This document shows, in pieces, positions 17,480 through 26,031 of a stretch of DNA of 64,000 nt (its first letter is position 1; the number at the start of each line of letters is the position of its first letter). The notes beneath the pieces were generated by a model. That model searched no databases and had not been told where the DNA came from. It saw only the letters and a list, made by a program, of their open reading frames with translations. Source of the stretch: Bacteroidota bacterium (GTDB taxonomy: Bacteria; Bacteroidota; Bacteroidia; Chitinophagales; Chitinophagaceae); NCBI GenBank assembly GCA_018268015.1, contig JAFDXJ010000041.1, forward strand, positions 1 through 64,000, in the 5' to 3' direction. A program made the translations under genes and the position numbers.

Positions 17480-17487
17480 TAATTTTG
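17480..17487 (+). promoter_or_regulatory. -7 promoter element of the SCO gene
   Basis: TAATTTTG matches TAnnTTTG exactly, 15 bases before the ATG at 17503. It supports that start over an in-frame ATG at 17314 inside merC. Confidence 0.6.
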
Positions 17488-17502
17488 CTTGAATATTTCG
17501 CT

Positions 17503-18135
17503 ATGAAAAAGAAAAAAGTATTTCAATATATTATTTTTTTTGGCGCCATTGTAATTCTTTTTTTCATTGCCACATTTGCCGGGACGGATAATTTGAAAAC
17601 AAAATCGCCAGTATTGAGTTATGTCAGGCCATTCACATTTACCACGCAGGATGGCAAACCATTTACTCAAAAGGATATGTTAGGTAAAGTCTGTGTAGTC
17701 AATTTCTTCTTTACTACATGTAAGGGAATATGCCCCCGCATGAATGGAAATATCAAGACCATCTATGATCAGTTTAAAGACCAGCCTGATTTTTTGATTG
17801 TATCACATACTTGCGATCCTGAGACGGATTCTGCTTCTGTGTTGAAAAAATATGCAGATAAAATGCAGGTGGATACTCATAAATGGGTTTTTCTCACCGG
17901 GCGGAAGGATAGTTTATATCTACAGGCCAGGAATAGTTATTTGCTGGATGATCCGAAAAATAACCTGAAAGATATTCATGATCAGTTTTTACATACTCAG
18001 TTCATCGCATTGGTTGATAAAAACGGTAAAGTCCGAGGTCATATTTATGATGCGTTAAAACAAGATGAATTAAAATCTTTGTCTGATGAAATAACCGTTT
18101 TACTGAAAGCGCCTGTTGAACAGGATGCACAATAA
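17503..18135 (+). CDS. SCO1/SenC family copper chaperone
   Basis: Membrane-anchored thioredoxin-fold protein, 210 residues from the ATG at 17503; the frame stays open upstream but the added residues are antisense to merC. One N-terminal anchor (about 6-25) precedes the SCO domain. The copper ligands are visible: Cys pair in F-T-T-C-K-G-I-C-P and the distal His in Q-F-L-H-T-Q-F. By family it delivers copper to the CuA site of cytochrome oxidase or acts as a thiol reductase in the periplasm. Oxidase genes are not adjacent. The Fur-family gene follows after 21 bases, so the two are probably co-transcribed, which ties the regulator to metal handling. Confidence 0.9.
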   Translation: MKKKKVFQYIIFFGAIVILFFIATFAGTDNLKTKSPVLSYVRPFTFTTQDGKPFTQKDMLGKVCVVNFFFTTCKGICPRMNGNIKTIYDQFKDQPDFLIVSHTCDPETDSASVLKKYADKMQVDTHKWVFLTGRKDSLYLQARNSYLLDDPKNNLKDIHDQFLHTQFIALVDKNGKVRGHIYDALKQDELKSLSDEITVLLKAPVEQDAQ

Positions 18136-18156
18136 ATGCATACATAATAGGAGAAA

Positions 18157-18582
18157 ATGGAAAAAGAAACAGCAGAAATATTGAGGAAAAATCATTTATC
18201 CATTACTGATAGCAGGATAAAAATCCTGGAATTGTTTAAACGTAAGGGAAATGCTTTGGCGCATGCCGATATTGAAAAGCAGACTCATGATCTATTTGAC
18301 CGGGTTACCATTTACAGGACATTGCAGACATTTGCCGAAAAAGGAATAATACATTCGATCCCTACAGCAGACAATTCGGTACTCTATGCATTGTGTAAAG
18401 ATGAATGCTCGGAAGGTAAACATGCCGATAACCATGTTCATTTCATTTGTGATATTTGTGAAACAACTTACTGCCTTGATCATATCATGATTCCTGAATT
18501 ACAAATGCCAGCCGGATTTAAAATGAAACAGGCCGGCCTTATTGTGGAAGGTATATGTAAAAATTGCTCAGCAAAGAAGTAG
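18157..18582 (+). CDS. Fur-family transcriptional regulator
   Basis: Metal-sensing or peroxide-sensing repressor of 141 residues. The winged-helix half shows R-I-K-I-L-E-L-F, A-D-I-E and the recognition helix R-V-T-I-Y-R-T-L. The dimerisation half carries H-V-H-F-I-C-D-I-C (metal His plus first structural Cys pair), and a second pair C-K-N-C near the C-terminus, so a structural zinc site is likely. A good AGGAG lies upstream of the ATG. Subgroup (Fur, Zur, PerR or other) cannot be fixed by eye; the linkage with MerC and SCO and the 19-bp palindrome suggests control of a metal such as zinc or copper rather than iron. Confidence 0.9.
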   Translation: MEKETAEILRKNHLSITDSRIKILELFKRKGNALAHADIEKQTHDLFDRVTIYRTLQTFAEKGIIHSIPTADNSVLYALCKDECSEGKHADNHVHFICDICETTYCLDHIMIPELQMPAGFKMKQAGLIVEGICKNCSAKK

Positions 18583-18604
18583 AATCCTAAAATCAACCTG
18601 GTAT

Positions 18605-19123
18605 ATGTTCACAAAAACTGATATTGAAAATTATTTTACAGGGGAGAAAACGGCCGCGTCCATTCTATTTTTAATTGGAGTAGTATTGATATTATTTGCC
18701 ATCATTGCATTGATTTTTTTTAAAACACAATATTGGCGCGGTGTAGCTATTGCTGCGGGCATTATTGCAATCATTCAATTAAGTATGAGTGGTGTCGTTT
18801 ACAATCGGGCAGATAAACAACGGACAGACATGGTTTATAATTATGATATGAACCCACAACGCATTATTACCGAAGAAATTCCCCGGATGGAAAAAGTAAA
18901 TAGCCGGTTTATATATTATTTGCTGTTAGAAATAATCGGCTTATTAATCGGTATCTTTTTGATTTATTATTTCCGGGAAAAATTGGATAAACAATTTTGG
19001 GTTGGTGTAGGTTTAGCATTGATCTTACAATCAGCTATTTTTCTTATTACAGATTCAATGGCTTCCTCCAGGGCGAAAATATATACAGGTAAAATGATAT
19101 CATTTTATCAACCGAAGAAATAA
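18605..19123 (+). CDS. Hypothetical membrane protein, four transmembrane helices
   Basis: Not recognised. From the ATG at 18605 the product has 172 residues with four predicted helices at about 20-40, 50-69, 101-122 and 130-147. The segment between helices 2 and 3 is polar (R-A-D-K-Q-R-T-D and an I-T-E-E-I-P-R-M-E-K run) and may face the cytoplasm. An in-frame start at 18542 would overlap the Fur gene by 41 bases and adds a polar stretch, so the later ATG is preferred. It follows the regulator by 22 bases and may share its transcript. No catalytic or ligand residues stand out. Confidence 0.65.
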   Translation: MFTKTDIENYFTGEKTAASILFLIGVVLILFAIIALIFFKTQYWRGVAIAAGIIAIIQLSMSGVVYNRADKQRTDMVYNYDMNPQRIITEEIPRMEKVNSRFIYYLLLEIIGLLIGIFLIYYFREKLDKQFWVGVGLALILQSAIFLITDSMASSRAKIYTGKMISFYQPKK

Positions 19124-19248
19124 AATTTTAGATGCTAACGGCTGCAGGGTTATCCATTTTTTTGTTTCTCTAATTATCAGGACTCATGGCTGCAAATAAA
19201 GTTCCACCGGAATGGCGGGGCATTCAAACCACACAATTGAATTTTTAC

Positions 19249-19256
19249 TATTTTTG
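19249..19256 (+). promoter_or_regulatory. -7 promoter element of the CNNM/CorC gene
   Basis: TATTTTTG is an exact TAnnTTTG match ending 4 bases before the ATG at 19261, again predicting a transcript that starts at or next to the start codon. Confidence 0.6.
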
Positions 19257-19260
19257 AGGG

Positions 19261-20523
19261 ATGCCGCTCATATCCATTATTTGCTGGATTATTTTTTCTT
19301 TATTACTTGTCGCTTTTTTTACTTCTGTAGAAATGGCTTTTATCAATTGTTCCAGGATTTATATAGAGCTCAAAAAAAAACAAGGGAATAGAAGCGCCGC
19401 TATTATTTCCGGATTCATAGAGAAACCATCTATATTATTCGGAACGACCTTAATTGGCATTAATACGGCCATGGTGGTTTATTGTATTTTTTTTATTGAA
19501 TATATGCGTCCCAATTTATGGGAGTTTTTTCATTTGGAAAATGATTACTTGCGTTTTGTGTTTGATACGGTAATTGTATCTGCCTTATTACTCCTGGCCG
19601 GTTTATTATTGCCCAAAATGATTTATACGAAGAGACCGGATCGCTTTTTATTGGCTTTTGCAGGGCCAATCCGTTTTTTTCAAAGTATATTTTATCCTTT
19701 CGTAAAGATCATTTCGGGTATGGCTGATTTCATTTTGAAATATTTTTTCAACCTGGATATTCCTAAAAATGTAGATGAGATGGAGGAGAAAGATCTGGAG
19801 ACTTTTATTTTGCAAAATAGAGAACAGGAAGAAAGAGAAAATGAGATGCATACAGATCTTTTTGAAAATGCCTTGTCTCTTCCTAACATTAAAGTGCGCC
19901 AATGCCTGGTGCCCCGAACAGAAATAGAAGGGATACCGATTTCTTCCACTATTGAAGAAGCGCGTCATTCATTTATTGAAACAAAACTCAGCAAACTCAT
20001 TGTTTATAAAGAAAATATAGATGATATCCAGGGATATATCCATCAGTTGGATTTATTCAAAAAACCGCTTCAGATTAAGGATATTTTATTAGCGATCCCC
20101 GTGATTCCGGAAAGCATGGCAGCTACGGATTTGCTGAATATTTTATCCAAAGAAAGAAAAAGTATTGCCTGGGTGGTCGATGAGTTTGGCGGTACAGCCG
20201 GCATCGTAACGATGGAAGATGTATTGGAAGAAGTTTTTGGCGATATCCGGGATGAATACGATACCGAGGATTTGCAGGAAAAGCAATTATCTGAAACAGA
20301 ATTTATCTTTTCAGGCCGCCTGGAACTGGATTATTTGAATGAAAAATATGGATTTGGTTTTGAGAAAACAGATGCAGAAACCCTCTCAGGATTTATTATT
20401 GAAGAATATAAGGCGATCCCATCAGCCAAAGAGCGCATCATCCTGGACAGATATGAATTTGACATATTACAGGTGAGCGATACCAGGATTGAATCTGTAA
20501 AAATTAAAAAATTGGGTTCTTAA
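19261..20523 (+). CDS. CNNM/HlyC-CorC family membrane protein (GldE-like architecture)
   Basis: The 420-residue protein has an N-terminal CNNM (DUF21) membrane domain with four hydrophobic segments (about 3-160, with S-V-E-M-A-F-I-N-C), a CBS pair region (about 205-330, with L-V-P-R-T-E-I and G-Y-I-H-Q-L-D-L) and a C-terminal CorC_HlyC domain (E-F-G-G-T-A-G-I-V-T-M-E-D at the border, then about 335-418). The family is tied to Mg/Co efflux or homeostasis. In gliding Bacteroidota a protein of the same layout is called GldE and is linked to GldD; no gldD is next to it here, so I do not use the symbol. tatC follows on the same strand with its own promoter. Confidence 0.88.
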   Translation: MPLISIICWIIFSLLLVAFFTSVEMAFINCSRIYIELKKKQGNRSAAIISGFIEKPSILFGTTLIGINTAMVVYCIFFIEYMRPNLWEFFHLENDYLRFVFDTVIVSALLLLAGLLLPKMIYTKRPDRFLLAFAGPIRFFQSIFYPFVKIISGMADFILKYFFNLDIPKNVDEMEEKDLETFILQNREQEERENEMHTDLFENALSLPNIKVRQCLVPRTEIEGIPISSTIEEARHSFIETKLSKLIVYKENIDDIQGYIHQLDLFKKPLQIKDILLAIPVIPESMAATDLLNILSKERKSIAWVVDEFGGTAGIVTMEDVLEEVFGDIRDEYDTEDLQEKQLSETEFIFSGRLELDYLNEKYGFGFEKTDAETLSGFIIEEYKAIPSAKERIILDRYEFDILQVSDTRIESVKIKKLGS

Positions 20524-20564
20524 AAGGCGTTTTTTTTAAGCAATTTTTTATATCCCCTTGCCCT

Positions 20565-20572
20565 TACCTTTG
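20565..20572 (+). promoter_or_regulatory. -7 promoter element of tatC
   Basis: TACCTTTG matches TAnnTTTG exactly, 15 bases before the ATG at 20588, and so supports this start over an upstream in-frame codon at 20558. Confidence 0.6.
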
Positions 20573-20587
20573 CAGCCTTATTTTTGC

Positions 20588-21448
20588 ATGAATATGAGTG
20601 ACGGATTCTTCAAACGCAGAAGCGGGCAATCTGAAATGTCTTTTATAGATCACCTGGAAGCGTTGCGCTGGCATGTGATACGGTCGCTCATTGCTATCCT
20701 GGTATTGGCATTAATTATCTGGTTGAATATTCAATGGGTTTTTGATAATGTTATTGCGGGTCCTATCAATCCCAATTTTATCAGTTATAAAGCCTTTTGT
20801 GACTTTAGCCATTGGCTGCATATTGGGGATGCATTATGCCTTCCACCGGTAAGTGTAAATATGCAAACAACCACTTTCGGCGGGCAGTTCCTTGGTAGTT
20901 TCAGTATTGCTTTTGTAGGAGGTTTGATTGGGGCATTCCCTTATATATTCTGGGAATTCTGGCGTTTTGTTAAACCCGCATTAAAACCTAAAGAATTAAA
21001 AAATACCCGATTCATCATTTTTTGGGTGTCCTTCTTTTTCTTTCTCGGATCAGCTTTTGGTTATTTTGTACTTGGTCCATTTACATTTAATTTCCTGGCC
21101 ACATTTAATATTAGCTCTTTAAACATTCTGCAAACAAAGCCCACACTTAATGATTACCTGGACAATCTTACAAACCTTATACTTGGTTGTGGTATTGCCT
21201 TTGAACTACCGGTGATGGCTTATGCACTTACAAAAATGGGCATCGTTACACCGGCACTTTTGAAACGCTCCAGGAAATATGCAATCGTCATTATTTTAAT
21301 TGTAGCCGCCGTAATTACACCAAGTCCTGACTGGATTAGCCAGACTATTGTGTTCCTGCCATTATTTGGATTATATGAATTAGGAGTATTCGTATCGGGT
21401 CGGGCATATAAAGATAAATTGAAAAAGGATGCTGAAATTTGGGAATAA
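20588..21448 (+). CDS. tatC: Twin-arginine translocase subunit TatC
   Basis: Polytopic membrane protein of 286 residues that binds the twin-arginine signal and exports folded proteins with TatA. It shows the cytoplasmic N-terminal motif S-F-I-D-H-L-E-A-L-R and six hydrophobic segments. Also visible are the F-W-E-F-W-R-F-V-K-P segment after helix 2 and the late I-T-P-S-P-D motif before the last helices. The periplasmic loop after helix 1 is longer than in E. coli, as I know from other Bacteroidota. No tatA is adjacent. rpiB follows after 90 bases. Confidence 0.94.
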   Translation: MNMSDGFFKRRSGQSEMSFIDHLEALRWHVIRSLIAILVLALIIWLNIQWVFDNVIAGPINPNFISYKAFCDFSHWLHIGDALCLPPVSVNMQTTTFGGQFLGSFSIAFVGGLIGAFPYIFWEFWRFVKPALKPKELKNTRFIIFWVSFFFFLGSAFGYFVLGPFTFNFLATFNISSLNILQTKPTLNDYLDNLTNLILGCGIAFELPVMAYALTKMGIVTPALLKRSRKYAIVIILIVAAVITPSPDWISQTIVFLPLFGLYELGVFVSGRAYKDKLKKDAEIWE

Positions 21449-21538
21449 ATGATTTACCCTAATTTATATGATGAAGGATAAACGGTTTTGCAAAGTCCTT
21501 CAGCGGTTTTAATTTCACTTTTTTATCAAAGAATTTTT

Positions 21539-21991
21539 ATGCAAACAAGTTTTAAAATGTTGCGACCTCTTGCCATAGGATGTGATCATGCAGGCTTCAG
21601 GTATAAAGAAAGCATGAAGGCCTGGTTAATAGGAAAAGGTTTGCAGGTATTGGATTTTGGCACATCATCAGAGGAATCAGTAGATTACCCGGATTTTGTC
21701 CATCCTGTTTGCCGGGCGATAGAAAATGGGGAAGCTGGAATGGGTATTTTATTATGCGGTTCAGCCAATGGAGTCGCCATGACTGCCAATAAACATGCTA
21801 AAATTCGTGCCGGCTTGTGTTGGGAAAATGAAGTAGCATCACTCGTTAGAAAACATAATGATGCCAACATTATTTGTATCCCGGCTCGTTTTGTTTCTTT
21901 AGATCTTGCCTTGAAAATGCTTGAAACTTTTATGCAGACCGATTTTGAAGGTGGCCGTCATCAAAATCGTGTCAATAAAATCCCTTGTTGA
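21539..21991 (+). CDS. rpiB: Ribose-5-phosphate isomerase B
   Basis: Interconverts ribose-5-phosphate and ribulose-5-phosphate in the pentose phosphate pathway. From the ATG at 21539 the protein has 150 residues, the family norm; another ATG lies at 21557 just before the conserved fold begins. Motifs: I-G-C-D-H-A-G-F, V-D-Y-P-D-F, the catalytic Cys loop L-L-C-G-S-A-N-G (base for proton transfer) and the phosphate-binding N-K-H-A-K-I-R-A segment. The R-F-V-S and G-G-R-H-Q-N-R-V motifs complete the site. The allose-6-phosphate isomerase activity of some relatives cannot be excluded. Confidence 0.93.
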   Translation: MQTSFKMLRPLAIGCDHAGFRYKESMKAWLIGKGLQVLDFGTSSEESVDYPDFVHPVCRAIENGEAGMGILLCGSANGVAMTANKHAKIRAGLCWENEVASLVRKHNDANIICIPARFVSLDLALKMLETFMQTDFEGGRHQNRVNKIPC

Positions 21992-22034
21992 TTAGAAAGT
22001 AAAATATTCTGCTCTTCTTGTTAAATCATGATTT

Positions 22035-23555
22035 ATGAAAAAAATTTTTATTGCCGTTTTGTTATTAAGCAATATTTCTTTTGCCCAAACTAAAAAGCAA
22101 ATAAAAAAAATTGCTGAAACGATTACTACTGCCGACCTGAAAGCAAAACTAACTGTGATTGCGGGTAAGGATATGGAAGGGCGTGAAACAGCCACGCCCG
22201 GTCAGCAAAGAGCTGCTGCTTATATTGAAAATAGTTTTAAAGAATTAGGATTACAGCCGGGTATGCCGGATGGTTATCAATTATATTACCCGGTATTTCA
22301 GGATTCTATTACAGGTACAAGCCTGGAAATTGGCGGCAAGCAATATTCTGTAAATACGGATTTTGCTTATAGTTTTATTACTTTGGAAGCGGGCCATTGG
22401 ACTGCTGACTCTATTATTTTTGCCGGATTTGGAATCCAGGATTCTACCCGAAATGACTATGCTCATTTGGATATAAAAGGCAAGTGGGTAATGGTTTTAG
22501 CTGGCCTTCCCGCAGATATTCATAAGTCGGCTGATGCGGTGAAATATAATTTTCGCAGCCCGGGTTCTTACTATCAAAAGGCGATTACTGCTAAAAATAA
22601 TGGTGCGGCAGGTATCCTGATTATTGAAAAGGATTTCCCCAAAAAGAACTTAGCACCTACAAAGGGAAATATGTACCTCACCAAAAAAAACACTTCGGGT
22701 AATAACCCGCTAATTTTTGTTTCACCAAAGGTAGCCGCCTCAATTTTAGGTATTTCTACTGCGGATTTTTCCGGGCTTCAGGATATCCCGGAGAAAGCAT
22801 ACCCGGTAAAATTTGCTTATTCGGTGCAGTCCACTACATTAGACCTGAGAAGTAGTAATGTGATTGGTGTATTGCCCGGTACAGACAAAAAAGATGAATA
22901 TGTTTTTATAACAGCACATTACGATCATTTGGGTAAAAGGGATTCTGTGATATGGTATGGCGCGGATGATGATGGCTCTGGTACGACGAGTGTGATAGAA
23001 TTAGCAGAAGCTTTTATGAAAGCCAGGAAAAAAGGCTATGGGCCACGCAGGACGATTGTATTTATGACCGTCTCCGGTGAAGAGAAAGGCTTGTGGGGAT
23101 CAGCATATTATACGGATCATCCGGTTTTTCCCTTAGATAAAACCTCTGTTGATTTGAATATTGATATGGTGGGAAGGCTTGATCCGAAAAGGGTCGAAGG
23201 GGATTCAACCAATTACATTTATACAATTGGTGAAGATAAATTGAGTTCTGACCTTATGAAAATTAGTGATAGTATCAATCATACGTATTTGAATATGGAA
23301 TTAGACAGGCGTTTTAATGATCCCAAAGATCCCAATCGTTTTTATTATCGTTCTGATCATTACAATTTTGCAAAGAACGGCGTACCGGTGATATTTTATT
23401 TTAATGGTACGCATGCAGATTATCATCAACCCACAGACACTATTGATAAAATTAATTTTGATGTAATGGCAAAAAGGGTAAAACTGGTTTTTTATACCGC
23501 ATGGGATATGGCCAATAGGGATTCAATGCTTGTGAGGGATATTCCACTGAAATAA
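22035..23555 (+). CDS. Secreted M28 family aminopeptidase
   Basis: Di-zinc exopeptidase of 506 residues with a clean signal peptide (about 1-18, ending S-F-A-Q). A PA-like insert (about 110-260) precedes or interrupts the peptidase domain. Zinc ligands appear in order: T-A-H-Y-D-H-L-G (His), G-A-D-D-D-G-S-G (bridging Asp), S-G-E-E-K-G (catalytic Glu and ligand Glu), N-I-D-M-V-G-R (Asp) and the late H in Y-R-S-D-H-Y-N-F. A further G-T-H-A-D-Y-H-Q-P-T-D-T motif is typical of the group. It acts outside the cytoplasm on peptides; no close relation in sequence to the PSMA-like M28 enzyme at 2453. Confidence 0.92.
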   Translation: MKKIFIAVLLLSNISFAQTKKQIKKIAETITTADLKAKLTVIAGKDMEGRETATPGQQRAAAYIENSFKELGLQPGMPDGYQLYYPVFQDSITGTSLEIGGKQYSVNTDFAYSFITLEAGHWTADSIIFAGFGIQDSTRNDYAHLDIKGKWVMVLAGLPADIHKSADAVKYNFRSPGSYYQKAITAKNNGAAGILIIEKDFPKKNLAPTKGNMYLTKKNTSGNNPLIFVSPKVAASILGISTADFSGLQDIPEKAYPVKFAYSVQSTTLDLRSSNVIGVLPGTDKKDEYVFITAHYDHLGKRDSVIWYGADDDGSGTTSVIELAEAFMKARKKGYGPRRTIVFMTVSGEEKGLWGSAYYTDHPVFPLDKTSVDLNIDMVGRLDPKRVEGDSTNYIYTIGEDKLSSDLMKISDSINHTYLNMELDRRFNDPKDPNRFYYRSDHYNFAKNGVPVIFYFNGTHADYHQPTDTIDKINFDVMAKRVKLVFYTAWDMANRDSMLVRDIPLK

Positions 23556-23709
23556 GCAGTTTGCAAAATAATTATTTGTTTCATGAAGTGATGAGCGTTG
23601 CATACATCCTTTTTTACAAATAGAAACCTCGAGTAAAAATTTTTTAAACACATAAAAAATATGGTTATTTAAAATTTTCGACCTTATTTTGCAATCATAA
23701 ACTTATATC

Positions 23710-23862
23710 ATGGAAGCAAGAAAGTCAACTCTCAAATATTGGTTTTATTTCTTTATTTGGTTAGCGATTATCATTACGATTTTCATAGTTTATCGCCAAT
23801 TTTTCTGGATAGCGCTTCCGGGAGTATGTACATACTTTGTCCTGTCTATGGATATTATTTAA
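23710..23862 (+). CDS. Small hypothetical membrane protein (50 aa)
   Basis: An open frame of 50 codons from ATG to TAA. A short basic N-terminus (M-E-A-R-K-S) is followed by one long aromatic-rich hydrophobic stretch (about 10-46, with W-F-Y-F-F-I-W-L-A and V-Y-R-Q-F-F-W). The layout, with basic residues first and a single or hairpin membrane span, is protein-like, but no family is recognised. A TTATTTTG hexamer-plus upstream (about 23688-23695) is one mismatch from a -7 element. It fills an otherwise empty 370-base gap. Could be a chance frame. Confidence 0.5.
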   Translation: MEARKSTLKYWFYFFIWLAIIITIFIVYRQFFWIALPGVCTYFVLSMDII

Positions 23863-23925
23863 ATGAAAACCTGAAGTAGAAATACTTGCAGAAAATCCAT
23901 TTTTTGTTTCATTAGGAGAAAAAAA

Positions 23926-24399
23926 TCAGTTGCAGGCTTTGTCTGCACAACAACTACTGGCAAAGGCTTCTGGTTTTGCTTTGAAAGCAAAGCCCATCCC
24001 TAAAATATATCCCATGGCTTCTTTTAAAGCATCATTGCTTTTAAATTGTGGGTTGGTATTAATATCCGCATGCACTTCCATTTCAACATCATACTGAATA
24101 AACAAAGGGCATAATTCATATGCTACCTCGATACTTTTAGCTACTTCCATTAACATTCTTTCCTTTATGTGAAAGGATTGACGGCTGCGGTCATTATGGA
24201 TATACATAAAGCCACCATTATGTTCCCGCAAAAAAACGATGACAGTGGCAAATTCTGTTTCCACTCCTTTTACCTGGCTATCCGTACCTATACAAACTTT
24301 TAGCCGGATATTATTTTCATACTCTCTTTTAATCACCTCTTCCACCGCTTCTGTGATCGGTAGTTCAATAGCTTCGCCATTAAATTTTCTCCACTTCAT
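23926..24399 (-). CDS. YkuK-family (DUF458) RNase H-like protein
   Basis: The 157-residue protein fits the DUF458/YkuK family by length and by its core C-I-G-T-D-S-Q-V-K-G, in which the Asp resembles the first acid of an RNase H-like active site. It also shows V-E-M-E-V-H-A-D-I-N (second acid) and a final G-Y-I-L-G-M-G-F segment. The C-terminal tail is cysteine-rich (S-S-C-C-A-D-K-A-C). Its biological role is not established as far as I know. The gene is alone on the minus strand, with the CoA-binding protein gene upstream after about 100 bases. Confidence 0.8.
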   Translation of the reverse strand: MKWRKFNGEAIELPITEAVEEVIKREYENNIRLKVCIGTDSQVKGVETEFATVIVFLREHNGGFMYIHNDRSRQSFHIKERMLMEVAKSIEVAYELCPLFIQYDVEMEVHADINTNPQFKSNDALKEAMGYILGMGFAFKAKPEAFASSCCADKACN

Positions 24400-24502
24400 T
24401 TTTCAAATGTTTTTGTAATGTACCAAAGTCTTTTTATGAGACGAATAAAAAATATAAACATTGGTGTAAAAAGCTCATACCAGTAAGTCCATAAAGCGAT
24501 CT

Positions 24503-24874
24503 TTAGTACTGGCCTGTACTTAATAAAACAAGTGTGCATGCTTCTAATCCCCGAATATTATTTTTTGCTGCAAGACTTGCTAATTCAGGGTTTTCAGTGC
24601 CCGGATTAAAAATAATTCTGCGAGGATGGAGGGATAAGATGTAATGGTAAAAAGCCTTTTGATGTATCGGGTTGAGGTACAATGTCACCGTATCAACATC
24701 TTGTACCTCAGGCATCCCGGTAAAAATGGGTATATCATTAATAGTGCCTTCTTTCTTACCTATGGCCACAATAGAATGCCCGGCAGAAGCCAGTTTATTT
24801 ACGGCCAGAAAACTATACCTGTTCGGGTTCTCAGATGCACCCAGTACAACTGTTTTTTTATTGATGAATGACAT
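24503..24874 (-). CDS. CoA-binding domain protein (YccU-like)
   Basis: Single Rossmann-fold CoA-binding domain of 123 residues, related to the N-terminal part of succinyl-CoA synthetase alpha. Motifs: T-V-V-L-G-A-S-E-N-P-N-R-Y-S at the nucleotide loop, A-I-G-K-K-E-G in strand 2, V-T-L-Y-L-N-P and I-I-F-N-P-G-T-E-N-P. By family it binds CoA; no enzymatic reaction is known to me. A near-consensus -7 element (TACCTTTA on the minus strand) lies five bases before the ATG, which may again be a leaderless message. Confidence 0.85.
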   Translation of the reverse strand: MSFINKKTVVLGASENPNRYSFLAVNKLASAGHSIVAIGKKEGTINDIPIFTGMPEVQDVDTVTLYLNPIHQKAFYHYILSLHPRRIIFNPGTENPELASLAAKNNIRGLEACTLVLLSTGQY

Positions 24875-25105
24875 GACCCTAAAGGTATACTTTTTCCGGG
24901 TTAAAGATGAAACCCTATGTGTATCCTATTAATGGGTTTAATCAAGAAAGCTTAATCCAAACCGGAAATGAATAAACAAATTAAAGTAGTAAAGTACCAT
25001 TCAATTGAGTTATCCATTGAGGGCATTGTATTTTATTGTACCCGGCTTAAGCATGTAAAGCGTATTACTTTTAAGGTTTAATTTTGTAGGAACAGCCTTG
25101 AATGT
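24875..25105. other. Intergenic region with promoter for the TPR fragment
   Basis: A 231-base gap between divergent genes. It contains a 37-codon frame (24968-25081) with no ribosome site or family look, which I do not call, and the TAATTTTG element at 25079-25086 that reads toward the TPR fragment. Nothing else is seen. Confidence 0.4.
25079..25086 (+). promoter_or_regulatory. -7 promoter element of the TPR fragment
   Basis: TAATTTTG matches TAnnTTTG exactly, 19 bases before the ATG at 25106. The promoter is intact even though the gene behind it looks truncated. Confidence 0.5.
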
Positions 25106-25669
25106 ATGTTGCGGTGTAAAATACTCATAGCATTTCTATTGATTGCCTCAACAATTTGTAAGGCGCAAGACGCTCAGGATATTGTAAATGTCTGGTTGAA
25201 AAATGCAGATGAACTTTCAACAAATTCATCCCGTGATTCTTTTATAACAAAGTCATTATTGGGCATAAAGGATGCTTCCTCTTTGGCAGAAGCTGAATTT
25301 CACATAGGGCAGTATTTCCTGGATAAAAATGTTTACAATACTGCATTGAAATTTTATCAAAAATCTCTGAAAGATTATTATGACAAAAACATATCTGCCT
25401 TTACAGCCAAGGTCTATAATGATATCGGTTTTATCAATGGGCAACAAGGCAAGCCGGATGATATGTTGAATTATTATTTTAAAGCGATTCGTATTTATGA
25501 ACAGTATGATGATCATGAAGGGCTTGCTGTAACGAATAGTAATATTTCATCAGCTTACTTTGATATGGGTAAAAAAGAGGATGCAATCTTTTATGCCATC
25601 CAATCTTTGAGGATGCGGCAGAAGACGAAAGATTGGGATGCACTGGCCAGTCGGAAGAAATGGATCTGA
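25106..25669 (+). pseudogene. 5' remnant of a secreted TPR protein, probably of a TPR sensor kinase
   Basis: The frame encodes 187 residues: signal peptide ending C-K-A-Q, then about three tetratricopeptide repeats (Y-N-T-A-L-K-F-Y-Q-K-S-L, V-Y-N-D-I-G-F-I-N-G-Q and V-T-N-S-N-I-S-S-A-Y-F, each with the usual small-residue spacing). It stops abruptly inside a repeat after L-R-M-R-Q-K-T-K. In Bacteroidota such N-termini usually lead into more repeats, a membrane span and a kinase or DNA-binding domain; none follows. The last residues (about 182-187) probably come from unrelated joined sequence. I read it as a truncated gene with its promoter still in place; a stable short protein is not excluded. 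Confidence 0.65.
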
Positions 25670-26031
25670 TTAGTTTCAGAAGAGAAAATTTACGCCAACA
25701 GCAGGAAAATCTTCAAAAAGCGCAAAGTGGCAACTTGCTCCAGAATACGACTGCACAGAACTCAATGCTCGGAATGATGGATCCTAAATCAAAAGTGCAG
25801 GAGGATATTTTACAAACCAAAGTAAACATTTGCCAGACAGCGTACGACATTAGAAAACACCCTAATGATAACTCTCTAAATGAAAGACTGTCCTGCTATA
25901 ACCAATTACTCGGTCAACTACAACAATTAAAAACGCAAATGGATCAGATAGAAAGGCAATATACTAACCCGGCGGAAGCGCTGGCACGTAAGTCCCGGCT
26001 GATGTTTTCAATACAAGGTTGTCAGTTGTAG
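25659..26031 (+). pseudogene. Glutamine-rich helical fragment joined to the TPR remnant
   Basis: The reading frame (open from at least 25633, with an ATG at 25687-free helical start at about 25659) gives about 124 residues of soluble, Gln/Asn-rich helix: R-Q-Q-Q-E-N-L-Q-K-A-Q, a C-Y-N-Q-L-L-G-Q-L-Q-Q-L-K-T-Q coiled-coil-like run, and a final A-R-K-S-R-L-M-F. No family is recognised. It overlaps the end of the TPR remnant in another frame, has no promoter or ribosome site of its own, and has no N-terminal domain. The simplest reading is the 3' part of a different gene brought next to the TPR fragment by deletion; alternatively a small orphan gene. Confidence 0.4.

Noticed and set aside
17314..17502. 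Longer N-terminus for the SCO protein
   Set aside because: The extension is antisense to merC, spans the palindrome and promoter, and the membrane anchor begins only at the ATG at 17503.
21472..21502. Short inverted repeat TGAAGGA/TCCTTCA between tatC and rpiB
   Set aside because: Seven-base stem with a long loop and no T run; likely chance in this AT-rich spacer.
24968..25081. A 37-codon frame before the TPR remnant
   Set aside because: No ribosome site, no promoter and no recognisable sequence; it overlaps the promoter of the next gene.
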